A DNA stretch of 64,000 nucleotides from NCBI RefSeq assembly GCF_016859285.1, contig NC_053411.1, positions 18,589,722-18,653,721 on the forward strand, in the 5' to 3' direction. Under the pieces are notes generated by a model. The model saw nothing but the letters and a program-made list of their open reading frames with translations. It was not told the DNA's origin and did no database searches. Shown piece after piece: positions 13,611-29,300 of the stretch; the stretch's first letter is position 1; each line of letters begins with the position of its first letter. The position numbers and the translations under genes are program-made. This DNA is from Xiphias gladius (Eukaryota; Chordata; Actinopteri; Istiophoriformes; Xiphiidae).

Positions 13611-14655
13611 ACAAGTCAACAGAAAGTTGAATCAGTTGAAAAGGTTCGACTGCAGGTGTTGAAATCTCTGGAAGTGCTACTTCCACAGACTGCCCACGGC
13701 GGTGTGACGCTACGGATGCTTTTTACAGCTTTCTGGCAACAGGTATTTTGGTTTAGTTCCGGTCCGTGTGTATTCGTTAACCTGCGCCGAGCTGCGAGCA
13801 GTCAGTTGGTGGGTTTCCATCCATCTGCTTTTATGTACATTAAGAAAAAAAACAAACAAACCTGTATGGAAATCTCAAAATATTGAAAAAAATTCACAAA
13901 AAAGTTCTGTTCAAATTTAGGCTACGCGTGGAGGTAAACCCGTCTCATTCCCTTAGACGCAATAACAAATCATTTCTCCCGTACAACCCGTCCCACAGCC
14001 AACTGACCAACCCAAGACACACCAAGTGACTGAGAGGAAGTCGTTGTCTGTTGCTGCAGGTGATTTTAGTGCTTGTGTTGTGTCAGCAGATTTTTTTTTT
14101 TGGCCTTTATTTCAGTGCTCTTACACGCCCTCAGGTGACCAGGTCACAGTCGCCTTCCTCCAGCGGGCGGATTTTTTAAAAATGTCGTGCGAACGGGAAA
14201 CCTGGTTCCCCGGGTGGATTTCTCCTGGACAACGCCACGGTCTCCGCCACGGTTACAGGCAGCCATGTTTCCGATCAGCTCTTTTGTAAGAAGGCGTGTG
14301 GAGGACAAAACAGGTAACACAGAGTCACGTGTTTTACTTAAGTCAACTCACAACTACAAACTGCAAACAAAACAAAAAAACAAGATAGGTAATAAAATCC
14401 AAAGGTAATGTCGGAGGAAGGGGAGAAATCTGATTCCTGACCTGCTGCACATGTATGTTGACTTACCTGCGTAACCTGGGTCCTCTGAGTGACCTGGTTA
14501 CCCAAGTAAACGTATTGTTTAACAGTCGACTCCACGGACCAAAGATTTCTGAGGTTTTTCTTTCACATTAAATATTCTGAAACAACTCCCTCCAAGTAAA
14601 AGAGTAGAAATATTTTACTGAAGGTAACACACACAACAACCAGCTGCTGATCTGT

Positions 14656-14689
<34 letters not shown>

Positions 14690-15143
14690 ATATGGCCCTC
14701 AGACAGCTGTCACCAACCAGCTGTGTGTGCATGTAGTGAAAATCAGAGAGTGAATGTTTGTTTTTCTACAGCTGATAACGCGTATAAATAAAGTTTTGAT
14801 TGTCTGGACCTTTACTGACGGCCAACTTCACATCTTTCCAGGACTTTCCATGAGTATTAGTAAGTGTTTCCATGACTTATACACAAAAAAACCCCAGGAC
14901 TGTCCCATCACCTTCCAAAACTAGAAGTCAAAGAGCTTCCACATCTTGAAACTGTTCTTCCTTTTTCGGTTCGTCGTGTTTCAGACTTCAGAAAATTACC
15001 AAATATTGTTTCCAGACTTTTAACTGTCTGGAAAATAACAAATATTCCAGGATCTCCAGGACAGTGGGGGGGGGGGGCACTGTGCTCCTCAGCAGGTAAA
15101 ACTAGAATGCAAAGTGGTCATTTTTCTTCGGTTTTCCAATCAT

Positions 15144-16577
15144 CTATCTCCTCCCGCCGCCGCTCTTCACGCGTCCTCTGTTCTTCTTTGTGGTTTTCTT
15201 CTCCCTCGTTTTGGCCCTGGGGGGTTTGGAAAGGGGGGAGGAGGTGGCTGTGTTTAAACTCACTGGTGGGTCCTTTGAGAAATCAGCGAGGGGAACAGCT
15301 TGAGGTGTTTCCACGTCATCGAACAGGAGGGTTTCTGGAAACTCAGTCACCTGAAATATAAAAGAAATTATTATTATTATTATTATTGTTATTAATACAA
15401 AACTGGATCAAGTCAAGTTTTTTTTTTCCTACGTGTTGTTTTATGGTTAAAACTGCTGTTGAATTATGAATTTAAAGCTCCCTCCCTCCTTTCCTTTGAC
15501 TTCTCAACGGTTCTATAAATGAAAGCACCATTCGTTTCTCTTCTTTTACTTTAACACATGTTCTGAATTGAATGTGTTAACTCATGTACAGTGTTTAAAG
15601 AGTTTTTTTGCACTGAAATATTTTACTTTCATCTCAATGAGTTCTATTTTATTTTGAATTCTGCTATTTGAAATTTCCAGTAGGTAAAGTACAGGTTCAA
15701 AAAAACAAAACTCATTTGTTTGGCAGCTTCACAAATTTGGATCAACGTCTGACTGATTGATTACATTCATTGATTGCTTATCCTCAGTGGCCCAGATGTT
15801 AAGTTCTGAATTTTACCCATCAGATTCTGGCAACTTGGGGTTCTCCCACGGCGTTGAGGTTAAAGGAAAAATCCGGTCAAAACTCCACCAGCGGTGCTGT
15901 CGCGGCTGGTGGTTAAAATTGAGAAAAATATTACGTGTCTTACGGGGACGAAAGCCATGTTGTCACGGAGACAGGCGTCCTGCAGCTCGCCGCGGAGGGC
16001 GGTCACGTGACTGCGGTGGGCAGAGACTTCCTGCTCCAACCAATCGATCCTGGAGCTGCAGGTGTGACAGACCTGAGAGACGACGGAGAGAAGACTCTGC
16101 AGAGACAGAGAGAGAGAGATGGAGGAATAAACTGTGAGTGAACGAATGAAGGGATGAAGAGAGGACAGCAAGATGTCGTTCAAATAAAGAGAGAAGCAAC
16201 AAAGTGATAGAAGAAGGAAATTAGGAAGGATGAAAGAAAAAAGATAAAAAGATATAGACAGACAGGTAGGTAGATAGATAAATATATAAAAAGATAGACA
16301 GACAGACTGATAGATAGATAGATAGAAGAGGTAAAATAGAAAGAAGACAAGACAAAGAGAAACAAACAAACAATCTTCCTGTTACCTGGCACGCTGCCAC
16401 CTCAGGAGCTCCCATGATGCTCTCTGCTCCTCTCAGCTCCAGGTGTTCCCTTGGTAACGGCAGGGGGCGGGGCTGAGCTGACTGCGACCGCCATGATTGG
16501 ACGAGACTTTCCCTGACCTGAGGATCACACAGTGTCGTGTCACCTCATGTCTACATATGTGTTTGCTATGTAAATAT

Positions 16578-16609
<32 letters not shown>

Positions 16610-18156
16610 CTTACCTCCTTGTAGCTCGTCTCTGCAGCCTTCATGCAGCTGATCAGACAATCCTTACGTCTAAAACAGACAGAATAATCACGTAAAGAGT
16701 AGCTGCAGATCATGACAACACGAACATGCATTTTTCAGATTTTTACCAGCTTCTCTTTAAGGCAGATATTGTTTGGTTGTGAGATTAAACTAAGAAATAT
16801 CTACTCCTACTCCTTTAACCTGTGAGAACACCTCCTAAATATATAGTTTCCTTGTTTTAAAAAAGTTTCTAAATTTCCTAGAACAAATTGCTCACTGTAG
16901 TTTTTAAATCAAACAAACAGGAGGAAACTGTGCATTTGTTGGAGACTATTTTTCAAAACCTTAAAACGAAAAAAACCTCCTCCGACAGAACGACAGGGGG
17001 GCAATATGCGTCTTACCGGGCGGCGTCCCTCAGCTCGTCCTCGGCTCGCTGCAGTCTCTCCTCCAGCTGCTTCCTCTCCCTCTGAACACCTGACAGGTGT
17101 TTACCCAGAATCCTCAGCGAGCGCTCCTTCCGACTCACCTCCTGCCGAGCCTCCAACAGAGCCTGAGAAGAGAGATGATGTACTACAGTGAGTTCACCAT
17201 TACTAAAACCTTGCATTAAAGGGAAATTCCACATTACAAATTTCTGCTTTTTTATCAATGAAAGTAAAGTCAGTCTAATTATCCATCACTGTCATCAGTC
17301 ATTTAACAACATTAAACGTTGCCAAATTAGCTACCAGCAGTTAATGTTTGCAGTGTGGCCACGGATGTAAAGACAACTATTATTGGGTTACTGTGATACT
17401 GAAGAAAGGTTAAAAATGTGATATTTCTCAGGCAAGTTCTGAAGACTCTTTTGTCTGTTATTTCTAAGTGGCTTTATGGACGTTCATTTGTGATGGACAT
17501 CAGAGATAATAATGTCTGTGTGTTCAGATTTGACTGTTATGACCTGTAACAAGAAGAACACAGGACCAAGAGATTGATTGTCAGTGGCAATTTTACCCGT
17601 TTCAGAGTTCTCAGGTGGATTTGCTTCATCTCAGTTGTAACAGGTAGTGGATCCAGCATCCAAGAACCTATATAACCTCTGTTGCTGGGATAAGAGCGTT
17701 TAAGGTGTACCTGTGTGGTCTGGCTCAGTGTGTGTTGTGTGTCGGTCTGCTCGGAGGTGTGTGCGTTGACTCGCAGCTGCAGCGCGTGCAGCTGGTTGGT
17801 CTGTTCCTGGATCAGCGTCTGAGCCTCCTGCTCTCTGTTCAGAGCCTGACGGAGCTCCACGCACACACTGCGAAAACGCTCAGCTGGGACCTGAAAACAA
17901 ACACACATACACACACACTCAGGCCTGTGATCATCAGACAGACAGTACAGGTGTGTGTGTTTGCAGCCTCACCGTCCTGCAGGTGTCCTCTCTCCCCTGT
18001 CGCAGTCCTCTCTTCAGATTGGCCACCTCCAGCCTCAGACTCCGCCTCTCCACCTCGGCCGAGTGCAGTCGTTGGCTGAAGAGCAGGAATTGCTGCTGGA
18101 GGGTGGACACCAGGGCCTGATGGGAGGACACATGCAGAGGTCAAAGGTCAGTAAGT

Positions 18157-18245
<89 letters not shown>

Positions 18246-21200
18246 TTGTCTAAAACATGGAGCTGTTTGAAAAGAAAAACTAATTGTGGACAGTTGTGAC
18301 ACTGCTCCAGCTCAGAAGCTCAGAAAACAAAAGACTTTTTCGTTTGGCTTTGGCTTTTTAAAGTCCCTGTTTGACTGGCATCCAACTGCGCATGTGTTGT
18401 ACCATTTCCCCTTTAACATAAAGCACTGTGCAAAAGATTTAGGCACTAAAAGTAAAGTGAGGATGCTTTCAAAAATAACTAATGTCATGCAAAGTGCAAC
18501 ACAGAGAAAACAACTCATCAGTATTTGCTGTGACCCCCCTTTGCCTTTAAACCAGCACCAGTTCTCCTTTGGTGCACCTGCGCACAGTTTTTCAGGTTCT
18601 TGAGAGGTAGGTTGTTCTAAAGATCTTGGAGAACCTGTCACGGTTCTTCTGTGGATTCAGTCTGTCTCTGTGTCTTTTGTCTCTTCATGTGTTGCAGGAC
18701 TATTTGTTCTTCTGGTCTCCAAAGACAGTTCTTTATGACTCTGGCTGTGTGTTTGGGCTCGTTGTCCTGCAGCAGGATGAATCTGGGACCATCAGGCGCC
18801 TCCTGACGGGACTGATGATGGAGAAGGATCTAAACATCTAATGTGCCTAAAACCTTTGCACAGTGCTGTATAAACTTCATCTAATCATTATCTAGTTTCA
18901 ATGTTGAGATTTGTATTTCAAGAGAGGCCTGAGAACAAGAAACAAAACATAATCAGACAACCAGCAAACAAAAACAACACAATCTACAAAGAGATGTTAA
19001 AAAAACAAGTACTGTGATAAACAGGGTTTAGCTGCTGAAATGATGATGGGGCAGCATGACACTACGGAAACTCTCTGTAATCAAGTACAGACATAAGAGT
19101 TGACTGAACAATAGTTCTACGGTTAAGAAAAGACAGAAATCCTTTATTTCTATGCAGAAAGTGTAGTTTGATTTTTAATTGTTGTGTTTGTATTATTCAC
19201 AGAGAGTGATGTGGGTCCCATTTCAAGTTTTGATGGCAGGATAGTCAGAGACACTGGTGAAAGTGGATCTTGGAGACTTGGGTCTCACGTGGATTTAAAA
19301 CAAATAGTTTTAAATGGTTATAGTTCAAAAGTGATGATTGGAAAGCATCAAAGGCAGACTGAAGATGAGTTAGAGCCTGGGTTGGGCAGCGGCCCGGGCT
19401 GTATAAAACTGTATCGTCTGCATAGAAGTGGACGCTGACCAAAGAGAACAATGTTATTCATTTGTAACTGAAATAATAATAGACCAGGAATAAACCCCTG
19501 TGGTACCCCATTGGAATAAAATGCCAATCAACAATTCTATTTTTTTATTCTGTTTTTAAATAACTGATTAATAATTAAACCATAAAAAAATCTAAGTATT
19601 TATTGGAAAAACGCTTTTAAAATTTAACTTTTTTGTTTTTTTCCATTTATATTTTATGTCTCTTCCTATGAAATTACACCTCACAATCTTTTGTGACACA
19701 GTAGACATGATAGTACTCGTTAGTGCCCATCTGTGTTTGTGTTCAGTGACCTTTATGTTGGGTTGTGGAGGTGTCAGACTGTCCAGGCCGAGTCTAAGCC
19801 GGCCGCTCGGCGTGTCCTCGTCCGCTCTGGAGGACGCTGCGTCTGATTGGTCAAAAAGGTGATCCAGGAGGCGGGACAAACCTGAACGAGCTGCTGACAT
19901 CATGTCTGGAGGGGAGGAGCCTGTAGAGCCGGAAAAGAGACGCCTCCTTCAACACTGTCCACTTCAAAAAACTGACCCCATACATATATGCTGTACATAG
20001 TGTGTGTGTTTGTAGTTACCAGTGTGTGCTAGCGCCCCCTGCAGGTCGGCCATGGAGGACTTTATGGTGGAGGAGAGACATTTAGAGCGAAGCCACCGGG
20101 CACATAATCCTTTACGACCTTCATCACCGTCATCATCATTATCTAAGACACAAAGAAAAACAAAAGCTATAGTCACAACACACAGATACAGTAAATCATC
20201 TATTACACAAGCTTTTGGTAAAAAAATTAAAAAATGCCGCTCTACATCCTAAAACATCACGCTGATGGAGTCATATAACAGAAACCCATAAAAGTTTTAT
20301 CCAGATCATTATTGATTATTTTAAGAATCACAACATGTGAAATATTTTAGTTTGAGTTTCATATTTTAACAAACAAACACACTCCACGATTTTCTGTTTT
20401 CAGAACAAAGAATTAATAGGAGCTCCAGTGTGAGGATGGAGAATCTTGTACACAGATGTATTTGATAAGATATTGTTTATTAACTGTTACCGAGGTGAAG
20501 GTGAAGTTAATCGTGATACTGGTTTTAGGTCACTTTTGCCCAGCCCTACTGCACATCCAGTTCCTACGCTAAGTTTAGCTGAGACAGACAAACTGAGTCT
20601 GAGATGTCCTAAAAGGGCCACTGTACAGGGGACAAACCTGTTAACTGGTAACAACATGACATTTCCTCTGGCGCCATCATCGGGACAAACTTAAGAGCAG
20701 CAAAGTTGGGATGCAACTAACGATTTTTTGATTTTTTATTTAATCGATTAACCAGCTGATAATTTTCTTGCAATGTGATCAGAAAATAAAGTTTCATGAA
20801 GACCAAGATAACGTCATTAAATGTTTTGTCTGACAAACTGTCCAAAACCAAAGACATTCAGCTCATTATATCGTTAAGACACAAAAAGCGACACATTTGC
20901 ATATTAGAGCAGCTAAAACCAGTGAATTTTTGTCTTTTTTTTTATCTGATAAGTCAAAGTAGGTGCTGATTAAATTTCTGCCGATTATTTGATCCGCTGA
21001 AGTAACATCTGCAGTTTTATATTTCTCTTGTGAGAACTACAGCCTCACGGGGACACTAGTGTGGCTACAGACTGTTGTGATTACTCAGTCGATAAACACA
21101 AAATTCATCACAGAAGATTTTGATAATCGATTAAATAATTTGTCAAGCAAAACTCCTGTCATCATCTAGTTCATCTGTTTCATATGACAGTAAACTGAAC

Positions 21201-21847
21201 ATTGATTTTTTGACATCTGAAGATGTAATTCTTCCCCAGTTGCAGCTTTATTCATCTCCCACTAGTTTCAAATTAATTCTTGTTTTTATAAACCGATATC
21301 TAAACTTTTTAACTGACTTATAGGGGAGAACTGACGACATACCTGCACTCAATATGTCTTGACCCTTCTGTGTTGCCGTAGCTGACTCTCCACAGACGCA
21401 CACAGCCGTACTGCCGCCTCCTCTCTCCAGCCGAAACAACACTGTTGTCTTTTGAGCCAGTGCACACCACCTCCTCACCGCCAACACCACACACACACTC
21501 CTCCTCCATCTCCTCACTGCCCTCCTTCCTCTTTCCTCCTCTCCCTCCACCTCATCTTCCTCACCTCCCAGAGCGTCAGCCAGCCTCCTCACCTCCTCCT
21601 CCAGCGCCTCCCTCTCTGCCAGACGTCTGGAAAGGAGGGTTTTCTGCTCACAGAGTGTTTGCAGACGGCGGTGGGTGTGTTTTAATACCCCGGCCAGCAA
21701 GGCGCATGCTGACAGGAAGGAGGCCGACTCCTTACGGCTTCGAGAGACGAGGCCCTGGAGCCGGGAGAGGTCAGAGGTCAGGGAGGAGCAGTGGCGCTCC
21801 AGAGAGGAAATGTGATCACGGAAAGATTCGCACTGAGAGTGACACAC

Positions 21848-21883
<36 letters not shown>

Positions 21884-24309
21884 GAAGTCTGTTACCATTC
21901 GACTTAAGGAAGTTTTAGCAACTAAAAGTAAAGTGAGGATGCTTCAAAAATAATAATTCATCAGTGAACTCTTTGCTGAACTCCAAACTGCAGTAAATTG
22001 AAGAAAACCTAAATCAGATCAGTATTTGCTGTGACCCCCTTTTTAAACCAGCACCAGTTCTCTTTCGGTGCACCTGCTCACAGTTTTTCAGGTACTTGGC
22101 AGGTAGGTTGTTCTAAGGATCTAGGAGAACCTGCCACAGTTCTTCTGTGGATTCAGGCTTCCTCAGTGTCTTCTGTCTCTTCATGTGATCCCAGACTGAC
22201 TCCGTGATGTTGAGATCGCAGCTCTGTGGGAACCACGTGGCTGTGTGTTTGGACTCATCCTGCTGCAGAGAAAATCTGGGACGATAAGAAGCCTCCTGAT
22301 GGTGTTGATGGTGGTTAAGAATCTAAACATCTAATGTGCGTAAAATTTTGGCCAGAGCTGTATGATGCTTCTGAAGAGCGAAGAAGCTGGAGCAGATTCC
22401 TAAACCGCTAAAACAGTGGTCCCGAATTGGCAGGAAAAAGACCTGCTCCTGCAACATCAACTCGTTAGCTTGTCAAAGACGCTAATGAGACAACAGAGTT
22501 GTTTTCTTTTAACGATCTCCTCAATGTAGCTCAACATAAAACGCAAAAGTGTCCCGGATGATATAACCAGACTAAAGACGAATCCGGTTGGTCGTCAAAA
22601 GCTGGTCGTTTCCAGCTTCAAAAACGTAAGGATTTGACGCTTTTCTTTGTTATATAGTAAAGTACTTTCTTCGAGTTGTCAGCTGTTTTTATGGCATTTT
22701 TCCTGTCAAACTGGACTCTCCAGATATTGAAGAGTTATCAGAAAACTGGATCAGGACATCCATAGCGTATCTATCGTTTTTATAAATCCAGTACCATTAC
22801 CACCTCTATCCATTTTTTTCCTGCTCTCTGCATTGATCTAATCCTTAGATTTTATGGCTCTTACAGTGCCTGTGCTTTTGTAGACAGTAAATGGCTGCCG
22901 TAAAGTAAATTTCTCCTCTTGGGGACAATAAAGTTGGAGGTAAAGTGATGATTTTAGTATCTGTTATCACATTACTTCTAAAGGGACACTCTTCCTTCTT
23001 TGTCTTCGCAACTATCCAAACCTCCACAGCTCATTCTGCTGATTCAGCTCCGAGCGTCTCTGTCGCTGGAGGGAGAGACGACCGACTGATCAGTTTTATG
23101 AGGAATGAAAGCACCTGGGGGATGAGCGTTTTACCTGCAGCTCGTTCTGCAGCTGTGTCACAGTGTGTGCGTGTCGGCTGCTCCAGGCCTCCTCCCTCCT
23201 CATCGCACTCTCCTCCAGACGAGACAACACACACTCCTGACTGCGCTGCAGCTCGCGCACACACGCGCTCTTCTTCTCGCACACACTCTGCAGGTGGGCG
23301 ATCTGCAAAGAGTGGGGAGGAGGGGTCGGTGGAGAACGGCAGGGACAGGTGAACATGACGGTTAGCCGCATTAGGGCCGCCAGAAAACTGACCAGGGAGA
23401 GACAACTTTCAGGTCGCAGATCTTAACCACTGGGGTAAAAAGGCTTCATGGTGTAAATTACAGGGTTTTTAATGGGGGGAGCTCCGATAATACCATTCAC
23501 CATGGCGACGAGTAAATAAACAGCAGAGCCTCCATTTTAATCCAGTGGTGCTAAAATATTAATGTGTAATAATGAACATTTTTCTTCACAAAAAAACAAA
23601 AAAAAAAAAAAAAAACGCAGCAGCACCAGTGAAAGAGCCTGAGCTGGAGAAAAGAGTCAATAAGTCATTAACACTATAACATTTTATTCAGCGTCGTCCA
23701 CTAGACCACGTTACTTAGCAGACTTTAATTTCATTAATGGATGGTGAAGTGCTGGAATCCTACGGATTGTTAGATTAAATGTTTAAACATATTTATTCAG
23801 CTGTAACCTGATGGGGACAAAGTGCTGCTGAAACAGAGTCAGTTTACAGATCTATGATTGTTACCTCATGGTCTGACCCAGGAACAGCCTCGTGACTTTT
23901 GGTGATTTGCATTCGAAAAAGCATCGAGGTTAAAACTGAGCGTACATTTTTTTAGACGTCTATTTTACATTTAAAAATCTTGCTCAACAGAATATAAGGA
24001 CTATATTTCAACATGTAGTAAATTTACATGACGGTCACGGTTCGGTCGAGGTCGGACCCGATACCAAGCAGGAGCACAGCGGCACGGCTCCACACAAAAA
24101 CCCCCACTGGTAAGACGCGTGGCAGCAACGGTTCACCTTGCTTTTGGCCTTCTGGAGGTCAGAGGTCAGCCGGTCGACCTGTTCGTTGATGACATCGCAC
24201 AGCTCCTTCCAGGTGAAATTACCCAGGATGCTGTGGGGCTGATTGAGGAGGACGCAGCCGGCCAGAAGGCGCTGGTACAGACAGTAGAGGAAGGACAGAC
24301 AGGCCTAAT

Positions 24310-24380
<71 letters not shown>

Positions 24381-24870
24381 GGGATACTGTTTTATAGGAT
24401 TTACTCAGCATCATAAACAGTGTAATTAAATGCTTTGTACTTAATGACATTATGCTGCTCTATAGTACAACACACAGGGAAGACATGGGGGCTATGAAGA
24501 AAGAAAGAGAAAACAAAACAAGGGAAGGAGGGAGAGAAAGAAGTGGATTCAGTGATCTAGAGAAGAACGGAAACAGACTCGAACAATCGTCTGCGTTTTA
24601 ACTAGTGTGCATGGCAGCTCTGGATGAGCATGGACACCACAACACACATCAGTTGACAGCTTACTTTATTTAGAGTAGATGTTTAATATTTAATAATCAG
24701 AATTTGAGCATTTCCATAATGTTCCCCTCCCTCACAGATTCGAGCGACGCTTTTGTCAGTTCGGTCCGTTTATAGCAGATGTAGCACATGTAACACCAAC
24801 TAGTTAAGGGGCAAATTTCCTCCAAAACAGACAGCGAACATGCGTGCAGCTCATTTAGTGTCAAACTGTG

Positions 24871-24905
<35 letters not shown>

Positions 24906-26330
24906 GCTCTCAGGCCTGTGAAGATACTGACAAGGATGGATTAACTCTCTCGGGGGCCCCGGGGCAAAAAATGAACTGTGAGCCCCCTCGCACACACATT
25001 TCCCCCAAACCAACCAGACTGTTAGTTTGAGATAATTTGTGATAAAACACACATTTGTTTGAGGATATGCAACATGTCAGCCTAGAATCAATACTTAATA
25101 ACAAGTACAGTTCATTTCCTTTCATGATACTTAACTAGTATTAAAAAAGTGTTAGCGCCTGAAAGTCTGGAGTTGGCAGTCCAGTCGACACACAGAAAAT
25201 ACACAGCGGGGAGCACAGCTTAGGCTGGATTTATATCGTAGCTCTCAATGTGAAACACATACTCAGGAAGCTACTAGTGGATAAGTGCACAAGACGGCTT
25301 AGGATTTTTTATATAATTCATGAGTACACTTTGGCCCCAGTGCCCACTAGATCAAAAAGTCTCTAAATCGTCAGCGGCATCAGCACGTGTTGATATTCCC
25401 TTCAGTCACAGATAGTGGATTTGACTGCCGGTCAAGTGAAGCCTGGTTGGAAATGAAAAGAAAAGGAGGGAAAACGCGGGAAGAGCAGGGAGAGGAGGTA
25501 GAAAAACAACTGGAAATGTGGGAGGACAGTCAGAAGAGAGGGAACAAAAGAAAGGTAAACATATAGAATCACCTCTGACTCTTTCTGGTAGTGGTCAGTT
25601 ATCTTCTGGACTTCTGCCATCCTCTGCTCCCTCTCCTTCTCCTTCTCTCTCTCACTCTCCTCCCTCTCTTTCTGCAGCGTGGCCTGCAGATCACGGCTCT
25701 GCGTCAACCAATCAGAGCTCTCCTGGCGAAGGCGAGTCAGCTCCTCCTCCAGTTTGACCAACACCTGCTGAGAGTCCTGAAGAAAAGAGACAGGCTGAAC
25801 GGTCGTCCTAAACTCGTTCGTTTCCCAGTTAACTCTGGTCTGGGATCAGCCGTTTACCTCGAGCCGTCTGCTCTGATCTGAGGTCAGCTGTCGGAGAGTC
25901 TGGTTCTCCTGCTGCAGCATCTCTGACGCTAAAAGCAGATCCTGGACCTGCCGGGGAAAATTCAGGCGAGTCAAAAAGACGACTGAGTGAAACGCATCGT
26001 GAGCAGAGAGAGCGTGACTCTACCTGCTTCTCAGTCCCCTCCACACTCTGGCGGTAGCTGCCAACCGTCGCCTTCAGCAGCTGCAGGACGTCAGCAGAAG
26101 GACTCTGTTTCCCATCATGCTTTGCAGGTAGAACGCAGCCTCCAGACACACGCAGACACAGACAGAGTGAGAAACGACCCGCTGACATGTGGCCGTTTAC
26201 AGCAGGTGTACTGTTTGTTAACTGTTTACCTGTACTTGAGCTGCTGTGTTGTTGGAGTGTTTCTCTGACCTTCTGCACAAAGTTCACACGTGCCTCTTCA
26301 GTATCAGACTGCCCCTTAGTTGCCTAATCT

Positions 26331-26391
<61 letters not shown>

Positions 26392-29300
26392 AAGATCTAA
26401 GGGTCAGTCCACTAAAAATCAAACCAAACATTTACAGAAAATGTAATTGAACGATTAATTGAGGGAGGTGGGAGGTGTGTCCTTGAATCAGCCTCTCCCT
26501 CCCATTGTTTTTTTTTAACTAACTGTGTGTGTGTGTGTGTGTGTGTTAGTTACCTGCTCCAGCAGTGAGCGTGTGTTGGCGTGTTGTTTCTCTTCTTCCT
26601 CCAGCCTTTCTGAGAGGTCAGAGGTCGTCTTCCTCTCAGTTTCCAAAGCATCGCTCAGGTCAGACTTACACTGCTCGTACTCTGCCTGCAACCTGCACAC
26701 ACAAACCGAACGCAAGCAGATTAATACAACTGTGACATACAAATATAATGTTGATTAAATATTTTACTAAAGTGTGATATTAAATACATATAGAAACTCA
26801 GATGATCTCATGAAAAGACAAAAACACGATGAAAACAGACTACAAAAAGACGTTTTCAGTATTATACTCCAGACACCCAACGGTGTCCATTTCATTTTAA
26901 TTGTTGTATTTGTTTTCATTTTGTCATTTTTATTTCTCACCACTTCGATTTTCCATAGTTTTTTTTTTTTAACCTGTCACTTTCCTCTGTTTTATTGTTG
27001 AGTGCTTTGTAACTTTATAAGTAAAAGTTATTATCAAATTTGGTTTTTGAAGAGTTGTGACCCATGTGTGGGACAACATTAAACATAACACTAGGAACCA
27101 ATTAAATTAACACCAATAAGTATAAACAACGACACAAACATACGACATTTGAGAGATGAAAAATAAAAATCAAATTTATAGAAACGCAACCTGGAAAACA
27201 AAAAGAAATGTGGACTATCAACATGAAATGAAGTAGTGAGCACTGTCATCAAGCCTGTAGTATGAAACTTGATTAAAACATTCACTTCATGTAATAATTC
27301 ATCCTTTAGTCTCCACATCTCCTCTGCAGGTTCTGGTGACTTTCCAGCCGATACAAACCCGATGCAGTTTCATCTGTGATAAGCTAAATGTCGCTGTTGA
27401 ATCAGTCAGTTATTTTTAAGTGACGTGAAAGCAGAGCGAAGAATTTGTTGCTGTCGCGTTGTGATCTCACCGCTCCAGAGCGCGCTCAGTGCTGTCGCTC
27501 CTCTCTCTCTCCAGGCTGTAAGCTCTCTCCACCTCTCTGAACTGAGCCCTCAGCAGCTCCAGGCTGCGCTGCGCCTCCTGCTGGCCGGACCGCTCCACCG
27601 ACACCGCCGCCTCCAGGTCCCGTACCCGTAGCTACCGGGTCCCATGATCACACAGAGGTTTGATCTTACAAGGGTTAATTAACTCATCTCATTTAGTGTC
27701 TTTTCTTTTTTTTTTTCCCCTCAGTTTCTGAGAACATTTCCTGGAAGAAATTCTGTAATTTCTTACTAATTACAGGTAAAACAGAAACATGGTTCTGAGG
27801 CAGTTGTTACAGTTTAGTTAGTTTTGTTGAGTTTTTTGAGCTTCGGTCAATTTCCAGAGGAATTCCCCGTTAAATTTCATTTATTTTTGGAAACCTTAAT
27901 TTCCACACTTGTTGAATTATATGCCGCCTGTAGACAAATCCACATGCATTTTTTGGCACTGTTCAGATGACCTGCTGTGGCCTGACTCTGTAAAATAGGC
28001 CGGGGAGGAGGAAAGTGAACCTGTAATTACTACAACATTACATTGTCCTTTCCAGGAAACGTCCGAGGAATATACAATTACATATCAGCTCGTTTCTGAA
28101 AATAGGAAATAGGAAAATATATAGATATCAGGAAATATTGTGCATCTACGGGACCTGTAAGTTTTTGTGTTTTTCTGTTATAGTGTGTAATGATGTGTTA
28201 TTCGGGCTGTTTTTGCCTTTGTTAATTCCACATTCTCATCAGTATTATAATCCTTTATATTTTCATATCCTTGAAGCCAGCGGTTGATACTATTTATTAA
28301 TTCGATGTCCGTACAGTTTTTGAATGAGCTCTCTGTCATTTCCTGGATTCAAACCGCCTTCACACATCATCACATTATGATCAGAGTCACAGGAAACGAT
28401 GCAGCGTGTAATCCAGCGTTACTGTTTAAAATTTGATGTCGCTGACATCAGCCTCACGGTTTCCTGTTTGCTGTCAGACAGCTGTGTCACGGCTGGATTA
28501 AGTTACTGCTGATGCTAACCCAACATTTCCTACAGCTGCTGCCTCACATTCGAGAGACTTCCACTGCTGAAACTCGGGAGGGGGGCTTCTGCTGCGAAGC
28601 AGAAACGGGAACCGCACCGCGGTTAGCGCTGACCTTAATCGTTCATCAGAAACGTGTCTAAAAAATGAGTCATTTTCTGAATTTTTTGGAAGCGAATCAG
28701 CAAATTTAAATATTACAGGTAACTGTGGACTATTAAAACAACCTAAGTTTTTTTGGCTGCACTGTAAACAGATACACCAGCCGCCCTGGGCAATACTGCA
28801 CCTAATTATGGGCGTGATCGAAGCAAACCTGAATTTAGGAAAGAGAAAGTGTGTGTTTGTGTGAGTGTGTTACCTGGATGATCTCAGAGTTAAACTTGGA
28901 CTCCAGGTGAGCTGCTCGCTCCGCCTCGACGCTCGACTCCAGAGACCTCACCCACTGATCTGACGCCTGGAGAGAAAGAAACCGTAGATAAATCTGCCAT
29001 TTTTTCACCTCACTCTCATCTGTCTGTTCCCATTTCCATCGCTTCCTCTTCCAACTAATCTTTTTCCATCCTTTCTTTCCTCGGTTTTTACTTCCTTAAC
29101 TGCTTTCACCATCCATCTCCTCTTCCCCCCCTTTAAAGTTCTCTTCTACCTTCCCTCCCTCCCTCCCTCTCCTCACCTCCTTCTCCCTCCTTCCCCTCTC
29201 CTCTCTCTCCATCAGGTATTTCAGTTCGTCGGCCTGTCGTCTGTTCGCCTCGGCGTCCTTCTCCCTCTCCTTATGCACCTCTGCCAGCCTCCTCTCTGAC

